A stretch of 40,263 nucleotides of DNA from an uncultured OM182 clade bacterium (GTDB lineage Bacteria > Pseudomonadota > Gammaproteobacteria > Pseudomonadales > Azotimanducaceae), in contig CAJJAA010000006.1 of assembly GCA_905182025.1 (NCBI GenBank), positions 1 through 40,263 on the forward strand. Reading direction: 5' to 3'. Made by a program: the position numbers and the translations under genes. Shown piece by piece: positions 18,636-26,811 of the stretch. Under the pieces are notes generated by a model. The model saw nothing but the letters and a program-made list of their open reading frames with translations, searched no databases and was not told the DNA's origin. The first letter of the stretch is position 1; every line of letters begins with the position of its first letter.

Positions 18636-18776
18636 GAACGTAACGGTCGGCAGATATGGTCTGACATCCGCTTTGCATTAGAGGACGCGTTTGAAAAGGC
18701 CGGCATCGTCGTTGCTTATCCACAACCTGATGTGCATCTTGATGGTCATGTAAGAATCTTGAAGGATAGCGACTAG
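18636..18776 (+). pseudogene. Mechanosensitive channel (MscS family) C-terminal fragment
   Basis: Reading in frame to the TAG at 18774-18776 gives IWSDIRFALEDAFEKAG followed by IVVAYPQPDVHLDG. This matches the extreme C-terminus of MscS-family channels (family pattern: R-S-D-[LI]-x-FAID-x-AF-x-x-AGIEIPFPQ-x-D-[VL]-H). There is no start codon or membrane part, so this is a gene end left by deletion. It sits directly behind the 63-codon gene, marking a recombination junction near 18,586-18,640. Confidence 0.65.
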
Positions 18777-18889
18777 CGCGTCGCCAGAGGTAGAAAAAGG
18801 CAAGACTCTTAGTGGGTGTGTATCAAGCCAATGTTTGCCCGGATACGCGCCAGCAAGAGTCTGCTTCCTAGTCTAAACAATTCGTTTGA

Positions 18890-19510
18890 CTAACCCTTTT
18901 GATCAGCTGCAATTTGCTTGGCTGAATCTCTTTCTGCAATCAACGTTGACAGTGGTTTTGCTTCTGGGAAGGCTTCCGTCAGGTTTAGATCGAGCACTTT
19001 CTTGCTCGCTGCACCAGCCAAAGGCGCGGTGTACATAAACATAATGTCAGCATAGGTAAAGCTATCACCGGCAATGTAAGGTGAGAAGCTAGCATTACGC
19101 TGAATACAATCAACACCTTTCAAAATGTTGGCGCGGGCTTTTTCTTTAACCTCTTCGCTAACAGTGCCGCCAAAAAACGCTTCTGCGAAACATGTTCTAG
19201 CAGGTAGTTCGATATACAGTTCAAGCTCTTTGATTAACTCCCGTACCTTCGCACGTTCGTATGCATCGGTTGGCATTAGAGATGGACCTTGGCCTAGTTC
19301 TTCAAGGTAATCAAAGATCACATCAGTTTCACTGATAAAACCCTGTTCGGTTTCGAGGCAAGGCACTTTGCCCATAGGGCTTTTAACCAGAAACTCATCT
19401 TTCTGACTTGGCATGGTATTCACAAATTCGAACTCAATACCCTTTTCGATGAGGGCCATTTTGACCATATTGAAATAATTACTGCCGGTGAAACCGTGGA
19501 GCTTAAGCAT
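18890..19510 (-). CDS. Glutathione S-transferase family protein
   Basis: A 206-residue canonical GST. The N-terminal thioredoxin-like domain includes LHGFTGSNYFNMVKMALIEKG (split over two helices/strands), the cis-Pro block MGKVPCLET and ETDVIFDYLEE, where E-T binds the glutathione gamma-glutamyl group. The C-terminal domain contains IAGDSFTYADIMFMY, the N-capping box Asp. It likely conjugates or isomerises electrophilic substrates in the cytosol. Monocistronic. Confidence 0.88.
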   Translation of the reverse strand: MLKLHGFTGSNYFNMVKMALIEKGIEFEFVNTMPSQKDEFLVKSPMGKVPCLETEQGFISETDVIFDYLEELGQGPSLMPTDAYERAKVRELIKELELYIELPARTCFAEAFFGGTVSEEVKEKARANILKGVDCIQRNASFSPYIAGDSFTYADIMFMYTAPLAGAASKKVLDLNLTEAFPEAKPLSTLIAERDSAKQIAADQKG

Positions 19511-19592
19511 GTGTTTTACACTCTGATAATTTGAAGGGCAATACTACAACGAACCATGTCTGATCGGATAGCCGTTGTGCTGGTTGTCCTGC

Positions 19593-19640
19593 GAGATCTG
19601 ATGCGAGGTCTAATGTGAGGTCTAATGTGAGGTCTAAAAA
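19593..19640. repeat. 12-bp tandem repeat, four units
   Basis: Four consecutive 12-mers: GAGATCTGATGC, GAGGTCTAATGT twice, then GAGGTCTAAAAA. It is intergenic, between the GST start and the CMD-gene stop, upstream of the GST gene on the minus strand. The copy number could vary. Confidence 0.8.
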
Positions 19641-19740
19641 GAGATTTTATAAGAGGGGCTCAATAGGGCTCATAAGGACGTGAGTCCTAGGCCCGTAAAT
19701 CGCCTGCCGGCCGCATTGCTGCGGCGCGACCAGCTTTTCG

Positions 19741-20280
19741 TTAGGGCTCGATGGGGCAGAACTTCGATTCTAAATCCAGCACCGCCAGCAACCGACCAAA
19801 GCCAATAAACTGGCCAATCATCATGCCAAGCTCTAGCACTTGTTCGTCTGAATAGTGTGTTTTTAATCGATCAAAGAAAGCATCGTCCATATTGTGATGG
19901 TCAGCCGCGAGCAGATCGGCATATTCAAGCGCGAGTTGCTCCTCATCTGAAAAATTGGAAAGGGGTTTGTCCAAATCGAGTTGAAGGATTTTATCTTCTG
20001 TTAGGTCGTGTCCTGCTACCTGCAGGAGCCTTGCGTTTAGTCAAGTAAAGCAGTCGTTGTGGCGGGCAATACGCAGCCGCACCAATTCAATCAGTTGGGC
20101 GCTAATGGTGGTGCCTTCTCGCGCTGGCATGTAGAACTTGAAGTAGGCATCGAACATGTCTTGCCGGTTCGCCAGGCCGCGCAGGGTTGACGTGTCGCCG
20201 CCGCCAGCTTCAATGGCTTTGACGGTTTGTAGCGTGGCTTGCGAGAGTTCGTGATCTTCCTTTAATTTGATGCGGGACAT
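19741..20280 (-). CDS. Carboxymuconolactone decarboxylase/AhpD-like protein with in-frame TGA (candidate selenoprotein)
   Basis: One continuous frame of 180 codons broken only by TGA at 20041-20043. Upstream 79 residues end LVRLRIARHNDCFT. After TGA the same frame continues LNARLLQVAGHDLTEDKILQ and runs to the C-terminus (ADHHNMDDAFFDRL, LGMMIGQFIGFGRLLAVLDL), a normal CMD-family ending. The TGA replaces the second Cys of the redox motif CxxC (Cys77, position 80), so the protein would read CxxU. A stem-loop suited to a bacterial SECIS begins 13 nt downstream. The start ATG has GGAG 6 nt upstream. Total length of 179 fits the family. Alternative: a recent nonsense mutation. If Sec is inserted, expect a thiol/selenol peroxidase or reductase. 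Confidence 0.7.
20011..20027 (-). promoter_or_regulatory. Putative bacterial SECIS stem-loop
   Basis: On the minus strand the RNA reads UCCUGC-AGGUA-GCAGGA: a perfect 6-bp stem with a 5-nt loop. It begins 13 nt after the UGA, placing the loop 19 nt from it. The loop has G at its second and third positions followed by U. From memory, E. coli fdhF uses a 17-nt upper stem-loop 11 nt after UGA with GCAGGU at the same place. The bulged U of that element is missing here. It is coding sequence for LLQVAG at the same time. Confidence 0.55.
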
Positions 20281-20437
20281 AGGTGCTCCGATTGATATGT
20301 GATGTTTTTATTTTGATCTTTGTCTTTTATAGATACTAGCAAGCTTACCCACAAAATTGATACACGGCGCATACAACATTGCTACCGATAAGAATCTGTG
20401 TCTAGATGCGGCCTCGCAATTATAGATAAGCATTTAA

Positions 20438-21640
20438 ATGTATTACGGCTGGTGGATCGTCATAGGCATGTTTGGTGTTCTCACCGTTTCCTCCGGGTTT
20501 GGGTTTTACAATCTGTCGGTTTACCTAAACGTTCTGGTCCGCGATACCGGCTTTCCTGTCTCGGCGGTTTCCTTTGCCATCACGCTCTTTTTCTTGATCG
20601 GTGGGGTCGGTGGTATCGCCATAGCTCGACTGATCAATGTGGTGTCGATCCGTGTGTTAATGATTGGCGGCGCGTTTGTCGGTGGCGCATCCCTTGCCAT
20701 GGCCAGTCAAGTTGAGTCGTTGGGTGAAATCTACTTCTGGTTTGCGCTGTTCGGTTTAGGTAATTGTGCTGTTTCCATTGTCGTCTCAACCACCTTAATC
20801 ACCCGCTGGTTCCCGGGCGCCAATCGCTCGATTGCTTTGTCTGTTGCATCGACAGGTCTTTCTTTTGGCGGCATTGTCATTACACCGTTATCAGCGTGGG
20901 TAATCGATCAATACGGTTACGCGCAATCTATGCAATGGTTCGGCGCGGCGTTCTTCTTTTTCACCCTGCCTATCGTGTTGTTGATCATTCGTAATCCGCC
21001 GACGATGGCCTCCGATTCACTGCATGCACAGCAGACCCTGGCGGGTTGGGCCTACAAAGATGCATTGCAAAGTCGTTTTTTTTGGATGGTCAGCATCGCG
21101 TTTGTCTTCTGCATGGGCGCGCAGGTTGGTGGCATATCGCATCTATTCAATCGCGCCGAAACAACATTTGGCCTCGGCACGGCGGCTTTGGCGATTCAAG
21201 CCTTAACGCTCGCTTCAATTTCCGGTCGCCTGCTTGGTGGCTGGATCGTTATGTATTTGCCGATACGCGGTTTTACGATTGGCTGTGCCCTATTGCAGGG
21301 ATTGGGTTTGGGCATCATTGGTATTGCCGAAAGCCCAGCACTATTGTTGCTCGGTGCAGGTTGCTTTGGTGCTGCGCTAGGCAATTTGTTGATGCTGCAT
21401 CCGCTGTGGCTGGCGGAGGTTTTCGGCAACAAAGATTATCCACGCATATTTGCTCTATCGAATGCGATCAGCGTCATCGGCGTTGCATCGGGCCCGTTTG
21501 TATTGGGCTTTGTGCATGATGGTTTTAGTTATTCTGCGTCTTACTTAACGGCCTCGAGTCTCGCCCTGTTCGCGGTGTCGATATTCGTATTTTCGCGCCC
21601 GACCTCTGGTAGCAGTCGTGTTTCTTCGCACGCTTCATAG
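20438..21640 (+). CDS. MFS transporter
   Basis: A 400-residue, about 12-segment major facilitator protein starting MYYGWWIVIGMFGVLT, typical of the monocarboxylate/oxalate-formate (OFA-like) branch. The loop after helix 2 and the GLGNCAVSIVVSTTLITRWF segment fit that group. It probably imports or exports a small organic acid in the inner membrane; the substrate is unknown. A ribosome site is weak. The last about 55 codons are present again, diverged, at 23,482-23,667 beyond the DUF3604 gene. Confidence 0.88.
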   Translation: MYYGWWIVIGMFGVLTVSSGFGFYNLSVYLNVLVRDTGFPVSAVSFAITLFFLIGGVGGIAIARLINVVSIRVLMIGGAFVGGASLAMASQVESLGEIYFWFALFGLGNCAVSIVVSTTLITRWFPGANRSIALSVASTGLSFGGIVITPLSAWVIDQYGYAQSMQWFGAAFFFFTLPIVLLIIRNPPTMASDSLHAQQTLAGWAYKDALQSRFFWMVSIAFVFCMGAQVGGISHLFNRAETTFGLGTAALAIQALTLASISGRLLGGWIVMYLPIRGFTIGCALLQGLGLGIIGIAESPALLLLGAGCFGAALGNLLMLHPLWLAEVFGNKDYPRIFALSNAISVIGVASGPFVLGFVHDGFSYSASYLTASSLALFAVSIFVFSRPTSGSSRVSSHAS

Positions 21641-21657
21641 TGCGTACCGAGAAATCG

Positions 21658-23406
21658 CTATTCAGGTAGATGCCAAATAGGCGAGGACCATGCGCGCTCG
21701 GCAGCCAACTTATCAGCATCTGGAAACTGCGTGCATAGCTCAGCTTTCTCGCATAGGAGTTTGCTCCAACGAGGCGTTGGCACTTCTAAGACTCTGGCAT
21801 ACCAGTAGGCCGGAACGGCTGGATCGAAGTCTTCATCCTGCCAAGTTAGACAAGCGTTGCTGCGACCCTTGTCGTATCTCGCCACCTCAACGACAGTTTC
21901 TTGTATCTGCTCGTCGCGATATTCGCCTTTGATAATTTGGATGTGTTCAAGCTTGGCTGCATCTTTCATGGCTTGTATGGCAAACCAAGGCGACTGAGCA
22001 TGACCGTTAGCACTTTTATCAAGGCTTCCGCCCATGGTCACGTGCAATGATGGGTTGGGCTGCTCGCAATAATTAGATTCGCCCACACCAAAGCGCAGAC
22101 TAATACGTGGGCCACTTGTTGCGTATGCCTCGCGTCGATGTAGCGCATCAAACACACCCGTGCGAGTGTTCTCATCTGCCCAAACGGCAACGAGGCCGCC
22201 GGGATTGAACGAAGTCCTGCCGAGCTGCTGTTCGTCAGTCATCAAAAGCCCTGCGATGCCTCTTGTATAGCTTTCCTCCGCAACTCGCCCAGGCGTGCCA
22301 AAGTGTGTGTCCGTTGAGCCTATTGCACCTAACATAAGCGGGTTACCGCGGGAACGTCCCAACTGATAAGCTGCCAGACCTCGACCAAGCAGCGAGCGAT
22401 AGTATGAAGACCGCGCTCTTGTCCAAGCCTCTTTCGGTGTTGATTTTTCTGGGCCACTGATCATCGTTTTTGCCGCGTTCTCCTGTACTAAATCAAAACT
22501 GCAGTCTCCATCTAAGTCTTCTTTGTTTTGCGGCAAACATTCACTTGATCCTTTCTCTTGATAGATTTCAGCAAGGCGTTCAAAACGGTTTCGGACTGCC
22601 CATTCGGCTTCAGTTTCATCCTCTACGGCAAAAGTCCTGCCGCCATCAGCCCAATTGATATTGTGGGGGATTGTCAGCACACGGCAACCTTGTTCCTCAT
22701 CGCAGTTGTCACTGAGTTTCTGCCAAAGCTGTTGAACCTTAGGAAAGCGCGTAAAATCATAGGCTTGATCAGGTACCTTGTCGCCGCTGAAGATAACATT
22801 ACGGTGCCAATGCCGACCGCCCGGTGAGCCGGTCCACTCGTAACCAATCAGTGCAGTGAATTCACACGGTTCATTCGCTTGGTTTGCTGCAATTTGGGTT
22901 CGACGCCATTGATTGACTCTTGCCTGAGTGCAACGCTTTTCGTCGCCGATACAGACGCCGGCAGGTGTTGGTGTCTCTGTTGTGACCGCAGGCAATAGAT
23001 ACTTTGTGAAGATCTGGCGCGCATCTTTCTTTTCATGTAGATCACGCATACCGTTGCAGTAAGGGTGGTCAACATACTCTGGGTCAGTGCAGCGATACAT
23101 TTGATCCCAAGTCTCTGCGTGGTCTGTTACTGCCGCAAAGTCGAGCGGTCGATCGATGGTTTTCATATCGCCATTGCTTAATCGCAGCGATTGCCCCTTT
23201 GCAAATGCATACGCGTCTTTCGGTGTTGCGATAGCGCCAAATGCCCACGCGTCAAGAGAGTTAGCTGTGTGCGCATGTAGATCGCCCCACAGTAACTGCT
23301 TCTCTGCCGCGGCAGACTTTGAACAGGATGCCGCCTGAGCTGATGCGCTCAGAGCAATCACCAGCAGGCTGGTGGTAAATTTAATGAGAGATTTTGGTGA
23401 TCGCAT
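21658..23406 (-). CDS. Exported DUF3604 protein
   Basis: About 582 residues from the ATG at 23406, chosen because GGAG lies 6 nt upstream and it gives a clean signal peptide (LLVIALSASAQA then ASC). The mature start LLWGDLHAHTANSLDAW contains the GDLHxHT motif characteristic of DUF3604 and reminiscent of PHP metal sites; AAVTDHAE and TIPHNINWADG follow, and GSTDTHFGTPG and RREAYATSGPRI are further family blocks. Cys-rich (CIGDEKRC, CDEEQGC), consistent with a periplasmic disulfide-bonded protein. Function unknown; a metal-dependent hydrolase is a guess from the motif. It is transcribed against the flanking MFS gene and MFS fragment. Confidence 0.85.
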   Translation of the reverse strand: MRSPKSLIKFTTSLLVIALSASAQAASCSKSAAAEKQLLWGDLHAHTANSLDAWAFGAIATPKDAYAFAKGQSLRLSNGDMKTIDRPLDFAAVTDHAETWDQMYRCTDPEYVDHPYCNGMRDLHEKKDARQIFTKYLLPAVTTETPTPAGVCIGDEKRCTQARVNQWRRTQIAANQANEPCEFTALIGYEWTGSPGGRHWHRNVIFSGDKVPDQAYDFTRFPKVQQLWQKLSDNCDEEQGCRVLTIPHNINWADGGRTFAVEDETEAEWAVRNRFERLAEIYQEKGSSECLPQNKEDLDGDCSFDLVQENAAKTMISGPEKSTPKEAWTRARSSYYRSLLGRGLAAYQLGRSRGNPLMLGAIGSTDTHFGTPGRVAEESYTRGIAGLLMTDEQQLGRTSFNPGGLVAVWADENTRTGVFDALHRREAYATSGPRISLRFGVGESNYCEQPNPSLHVTMGGSLDKSANGHAQSPWFAIQAMKDAAKLEHIQIIKGEYRDEQIQETVVEVARYDKGRSNACLTWQDEDFDPAVPAYWYARVLEVPTPRWSKLLCEKAELCTQFPDADKLAAERAWSSPIWHLPE

Positions 23407-23481
23407 AACGGACTCCATGAGTGCACCGAGTATTTCACAATCGCATACGTTCGCAAGGCGAATGTTTCTTTTATCAGTTGT

Positions 23482-23667
23482 GCGCTTTTTAATGCGATCG
23501 ACGTCACCGCTGTTGCATCGGGCATTTTTATACTGGGCTTTGGGCATGATAGTTTTAGTTATTCTGGGGCTAATATAATCGCCTCGTGTCTTGCGCTTTT
23601 CGCGTTGTTCATTTTTTTCCTTGGCGGTAGGGCGTCGGATATAAAGGCAAGGGCGTCGTATAGTTAG
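23482..23667 (+). pseudogene. Duplicated MFS C-terminal fragment
   Basis: Reading in frame gives ALFNAIDVTAVASGIFILGF and then GHDSFSYSG, ending at TAG 23665-23667. This aligns without gaps to the end of the intact MFS protein (ALSNAISVIGVASGPFVLGF, VHDGFSYSA). The DNA is also recognisably similar. There is no start or upstream homology. It is a diverged second copy of the MFS tail left on the far side of the DUF3604 gene. Confidence 0.7.
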
Positions 23668-23791
23668 GTTGAGCATAAGCTACGGCTAGATTATTGCTGA
23701 GTCCTTAACTCGCTGATATTGATCGGTGCCATTGATCAGTGGTATTGAGCGCCTGATTCATCTAGCGCGAATATTGCTGCGTACAAAGGTC

Positions 23792-24517
23792 ATGAGTATT
23801 CAACCAATTACAACCGAAGACCAGCGTGAAACGGCAAAGTTTGACCGACTCGCACACCAATGGTGGGATCCGCAGGGTGCCATGTGGCCGCTGCATCGAC
23901 TCAATGCCTTACGTGCGCCGTTCGTTACTCAAAAAATCCAGCAACATTTTAAGACGGATAGCCTCAAAGGGCTTCGCATCCTCGACATCGGCTGTGGCGC
24001 AGGTTTGCTTGCCGAACAGATGGCAAAACAGGGCGCGACGGTCACGGGTGTTGATGTCGCCGCCAAAAACATTGGCATCGCTCATCAGCATGCGCAAGCC
24101 GAAGGCCTCGTCATTGATTATCGTTGCGGCGCCGTTGAAGCACTTGAAGATATTGATGACTTTGACGTGGTGCTGAACATGGAAGTGATTGAGCACGTCA
24201 ACAATTTGCCGTTATTTATGGCGCGAACCTGCGAGCTTACCGCCGCCGGCGGTCTGATGTTTTTGGCAACGATCAATCGCACTTGGTTTTCCTGGCTGAC
24301 AACCATTGTTGGCGCTGAATATATTCTAGGTTGGCTGCCCCGTGGCACGCATGCTTGGCAACGTTATGTCACACCTAAAGAAGCGCAGCTGAGTTTGCAG
24401 CAGGGCGGCTTGTCTGTGCAGTCACAAACGGGGGTTGGCATGAACCCGCTGCAGCGACATTTGTTTCTCACCGGCAATATGCGGGCTAACTACATGATGG
24501 TGGCGAGCAAAAACTAA
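23792..24517 (+). CDS. ubiG: UbiG: 3-demethylubiquinol 3-O-methyltransferase
   Basis: A 241-residue SAM-dependent O-methyltransferase of ubiquinone synthesis, acting on both hydroxyl groups of the ring intermediates. The N-terminal block FDRLAHQWWDPQGAMWPLH is diagnostic, followed by motif I LDIGCGAG (64-71), and MEVIEHVNN and GGLMFLATINRT further on. The ATG at 23792 fits family length; a 22-codon upstream extension is unlikely. Its stop overlaps the coq7 start by one base, so the two genes are coupled and act in the same pathway. Confidence 0.92.
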   Translation: MSIQPITTEDQRETAKFDRLAHQWWDPQGAMWPLHRLNALRAPFVTQKIQQHFKTDSLKGLRILDIGCGAGLLAEQMAKQGATVTGVDVAAKNIGIAHQHAQAEGLVIDYRCGAVEALEDIDDFDVVLNMEVIEHVNNLPLFMARTCELTAAGGLMFLATINRTWFSWLTTIVGAEYILGWLPRGTHAWQRYVTPKEAQLSLQQGGLSVQSQTGVGMNPLQRHLFLTGNMRANYMMVASKN

Positions 24518-25047
24518 TGGCCGTTGCAGCAATAGCGCTATCAACTTGGCTTGAGGCAGAATTACGCTCTGACCAAGCGGGTGAAACGGGTGCCGTTTGG
24601 ATTTATCGCGGTGTGTTGGCGACGCGGCCTGATCCAGCATTGCGACAATTTTGTCTGCAGCATCTCGCCACGGAGCAACAGCATCTTGCCGAGATGAACG
24701 CACTGCTGCCCAAACAAGCACGAAGCGTGTTGCTGCCGATCTGGCGGCTAGCGGGTTTTTTAACGGGGTTTTTACCAGCCTGCTTCGGCGAGCGGTCGGT
24801 GTATCTGACCGTTGCGGCGGTTGAGACGTTTGTGCAGGCGCATTACCAACAGCAGATTGTGCACGCCGAGCTGAACCAATACCCAGATATTAAGAAAAAA
24901 CTAGTCGCCTTTATGCAAGATGAGATTGAACATAAAGATGAGGCGACGAACCTTGCCGGTGAGCCAGCGGGCAGCGTGGCTGCGCGATGGTGCGAGCTGG
25001 TTGGTGCGGGATCTGAAATCGCTGTGAAGCTGGCGAGACGTGTGTAG
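24517..25047 (+). CDS. coq7: Coq7-type 5-demethoxyubiquinone hydroxylase
   Basis: A 176-residue di-iron carboxylate monooxygenase that adds the C6 hydroxyl of ubiquinone. Iron ligands are visible in LRSDQAGETGAVWIYRG (Glu), ATEQQHL (E-x-x-H), AAVETFVQAHY (Glu) and DEIEHKDEA (E-x-x-H). The length matches the short Coq7/CLK-1 form rather than the roughly 215-residue Pseudomonas form. It is coupled to ubiG (ATG overlaps the TAA). It does the job of the flavin enzyme UbiF in E. coli. Confidence 0.87.
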   Translation: MAVAAIALSTWLEAELRSDQAGETGAVWIYRGVLATRPDPALRQFCLQHLATEQQHLAEMNALLPKQARSVLLPIWRLAGFLTGFLPACFGERSVYLTVAAVETFVQAHYQQQIVHAELNQYPDIKKKLVAFMQDEIEHKDEATNLAGEPAGSVAARWCELVGAGSEIAVKLARRV

Positions 25048-25112
25048 GTGTTAAGACAGGAAGTAATTTTTGTGGCGAAGTTGAGGGAAAAAAACGAAAG
25101 GCAGATGAAAGG

Positions 25113-25391
25113 CTAGCGTTTTGCTTTGGTATTCTTTGAGGTTTTGACTTTGTATTGCGTCGGACAGTGTCCTCGACTGACATCGGGACTTCTCATTGCA
25201 GCATGTTTCGTTTGACGGCCAGTGACGCGTTTGCGCCAGCGCTTGAAGCTACCCTGTTGCAGTTGTGTGCGCATGACAGCGATAACGGCAGACTCGTTCA
25301 AACCGAACTGGGACTCGATAGCCTCAAACGGGGTTCTGTCTTCCCAGGCCATCTCAATGATTCTCGATTCTTCCAATTTGGTATAGGTCAT
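25113..25391 (-). CDS. TIGR03643 family (DUF2805) small protein
   Basis: A 92-residue basic protein recognised by the block ESRIIEMAWEDRTPFEAIE followed by FGL and FKRWRKRVTGRQTKHAA, the TIGR03643 signature. The N-terminal half looks like a helix-turn-helix; the tail is Lys/Arg-rich (TSKNTKAKR). Function unknown; nucleic-acid binding is plausible from charge. Convergent with coq7. Confidence 0.8.
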   Translation of the reverse strand: MTYTKLEESRIIEMAWEDRTPFEAIESQFGLNESAVIAVMRTQLQQGSFKRWRKRVTGRQTKHAAMRSPDVSRGHCPTQYKVKTSKNTKAKR

Positions 25392-25553
25392 AGCGTTCTT
25401 TTTAAAAGCTTCTGATCGCGTATACGTAGGACGGCACTAACCAGTTTCGATACTTGTGAGAAAGTCGAAAATTTTACTGAACTGAACTCAAGTGAACGTA
25501 GCAGCAAGCCGCGCAGGTATCGCGCATTCGCCACCTAGGTTCCGAATCAGTTG

Positions 25554-26639
25554 TCACTGAGCTGCAACAAAACGCAGTGGATCTGGCGATTCAATCACCT
25601 CGATAAATGCATCCGCCAATGTTTGGCTTGTAGAAACGCATTCGCGCCAGTAAGTCAGCCGCGTTGCCTGCGACATTTTTTGAAAGTCGCTTCGATCCGG
25701 AATCTTTCCATAGGGCAGCGCCGCAATGTAGGCCTGCGAGGGCGCGACGATCACCACGTTATCAAGCGCCGGACGGCCATTGCTATTACGTTGGCTGTTG
25801 CGCCGCCAGCTTAGGGCTTTGTCGAACCAGCCCGTCACCACTTGATCTGAAAAATGCGGATACAAAACCAAGCCGTCGCCAGCGCAATTAGCAAAATCAA
25901 AATGGTAATCAATGATGCCACCATCCCAATAATGACCATCGGGTGCGCCAACAATATCCCGTTGGCCTGACATCAAAAATGGAATAGACCCACTCGCTAA
26001 CAAAGCCGACCGCAGGTTGTCTGGGTTGACGTCAATATGCTCGGTATCGAAATCCTTGAACACAAACGACTCGCTAACGCCTGTACTGAACACAACACGC
26101 TGAAAACTGCGTGCAAGCAACTGCCGGTTGATCATGTTCAGAGTGGCGGCCTTAGCCATGCCAAGTGCAAGCATTGATTTTTTTTGATGACTGTTGAGTC
26201 CGAGGCCCAACGCCGTGACAATATGCGTTCTAAAACGCGGATTGGTTGCGATGTGATTAATGTCATCCGGAGTCAAAAAGCTGTCTAGTACCCATTCACA
26301 TAAACCGTCAACAACCTGAGAAGGCGAACGGCGATCATCTTCCGCCCACTGCTGTTTCATGTAACGGTCCTGCAATGTCGCGATCGCCTGGCCGGGACTA
26401 ATCGAGGCAAGTGCTGCGTGTCGCCAACTGCCTATGGACGAGCCGTAAAGCTCCATCGGATGCGCTGAACGATTTAAATACTCGCCAAAAAGATATCTGT
26501 CCAGATAGCCTAAGCCCAACAACTTTGCGCCACCGGACGCGCCAACCATCGCTGTAAACAGTGCCGGCCGCCAGCCTTCGCTGGCCAAACGTTCGCGCGC
26601 GGTAGCGCCGGCAATAATGGTGAGTGGAAAATTAGGCAT
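25554..26639 (-). CDS. Patatin-like phospholipase family protein
   Basis: A 361-residue patatin-like serine acyl hydrolase. The nucleophile elbow is GSSIG at 66-70 with Ser68. The catalytic Asp is in the DGG block at 239-241 (HYWDGGIIDYHFDF). The glycine-rich oxyanion segment GASGGAK is at 33-39. It probably hydrolyses phospholipid or other lipid esters. No signal peptide is evident. Divergent from the DoxX-like gene. Exact substrate unknown. Confidence 0.82.
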   Translation of the reverse strand: MPNFPLTIIAGATARERLASEGWRPALFTAMVGASGGAKLLGLGYLDRYLFGEYLNRSAHPMELYGSSIGSWRHAALASISPGQAIATLQDRYMKQQWAEDDRRSPSQVVDGLCEWVLDSFLTPDDINHIATNPRFRTHIVTALGLGLNSHQKKSMLALGMAKAATLNMINRQLLARSFQRVVFSTGVSESFVFKDFDTEHIDVNPDNLRSALLASGSIPFLMSGQRDIVGAPDGHYWDGGIIDYHFDFANCAGDGLVLYPHFSDQVVTGWFDKALSWRRNSQRNSNGRPALDNVVIVAPSQAYIAALPYGKIPDRSDFQKMSQATRLTYWRECVSTSQTLADAFIEVIESPDPLRFVAAQ

Positions 26640-26811
26640 GGGGCTTGGTTAATTCAAAAGATGTTAAAGCGAGCAGGCAGAATAACATTTTTTTGTCATC
26701 TAACATCGCGGGGTGTGGAGAGATGTTTTGCATAACTGGTACTTGCTCGTTCTTCGATGTTAACTTGGCCTTCTTAATTGCGTCCAGTAAATTCAACCCT
26801 TCGGTAAAAAA

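Noticed and set aside
19741..19974. Separate 77-codon CMD gene starting at TTG 19974
   Set aside because: It has no ribosome site and continues the upstream frame without shift; the one-gene model with TGA as Sec (or a nonsense codon) explains it better.
23372..23578. 68-codon forward ORF opposite the DUF3604 promoter
   Set aside because: It uses a different frame from the MFS-tail homology that explains this region.
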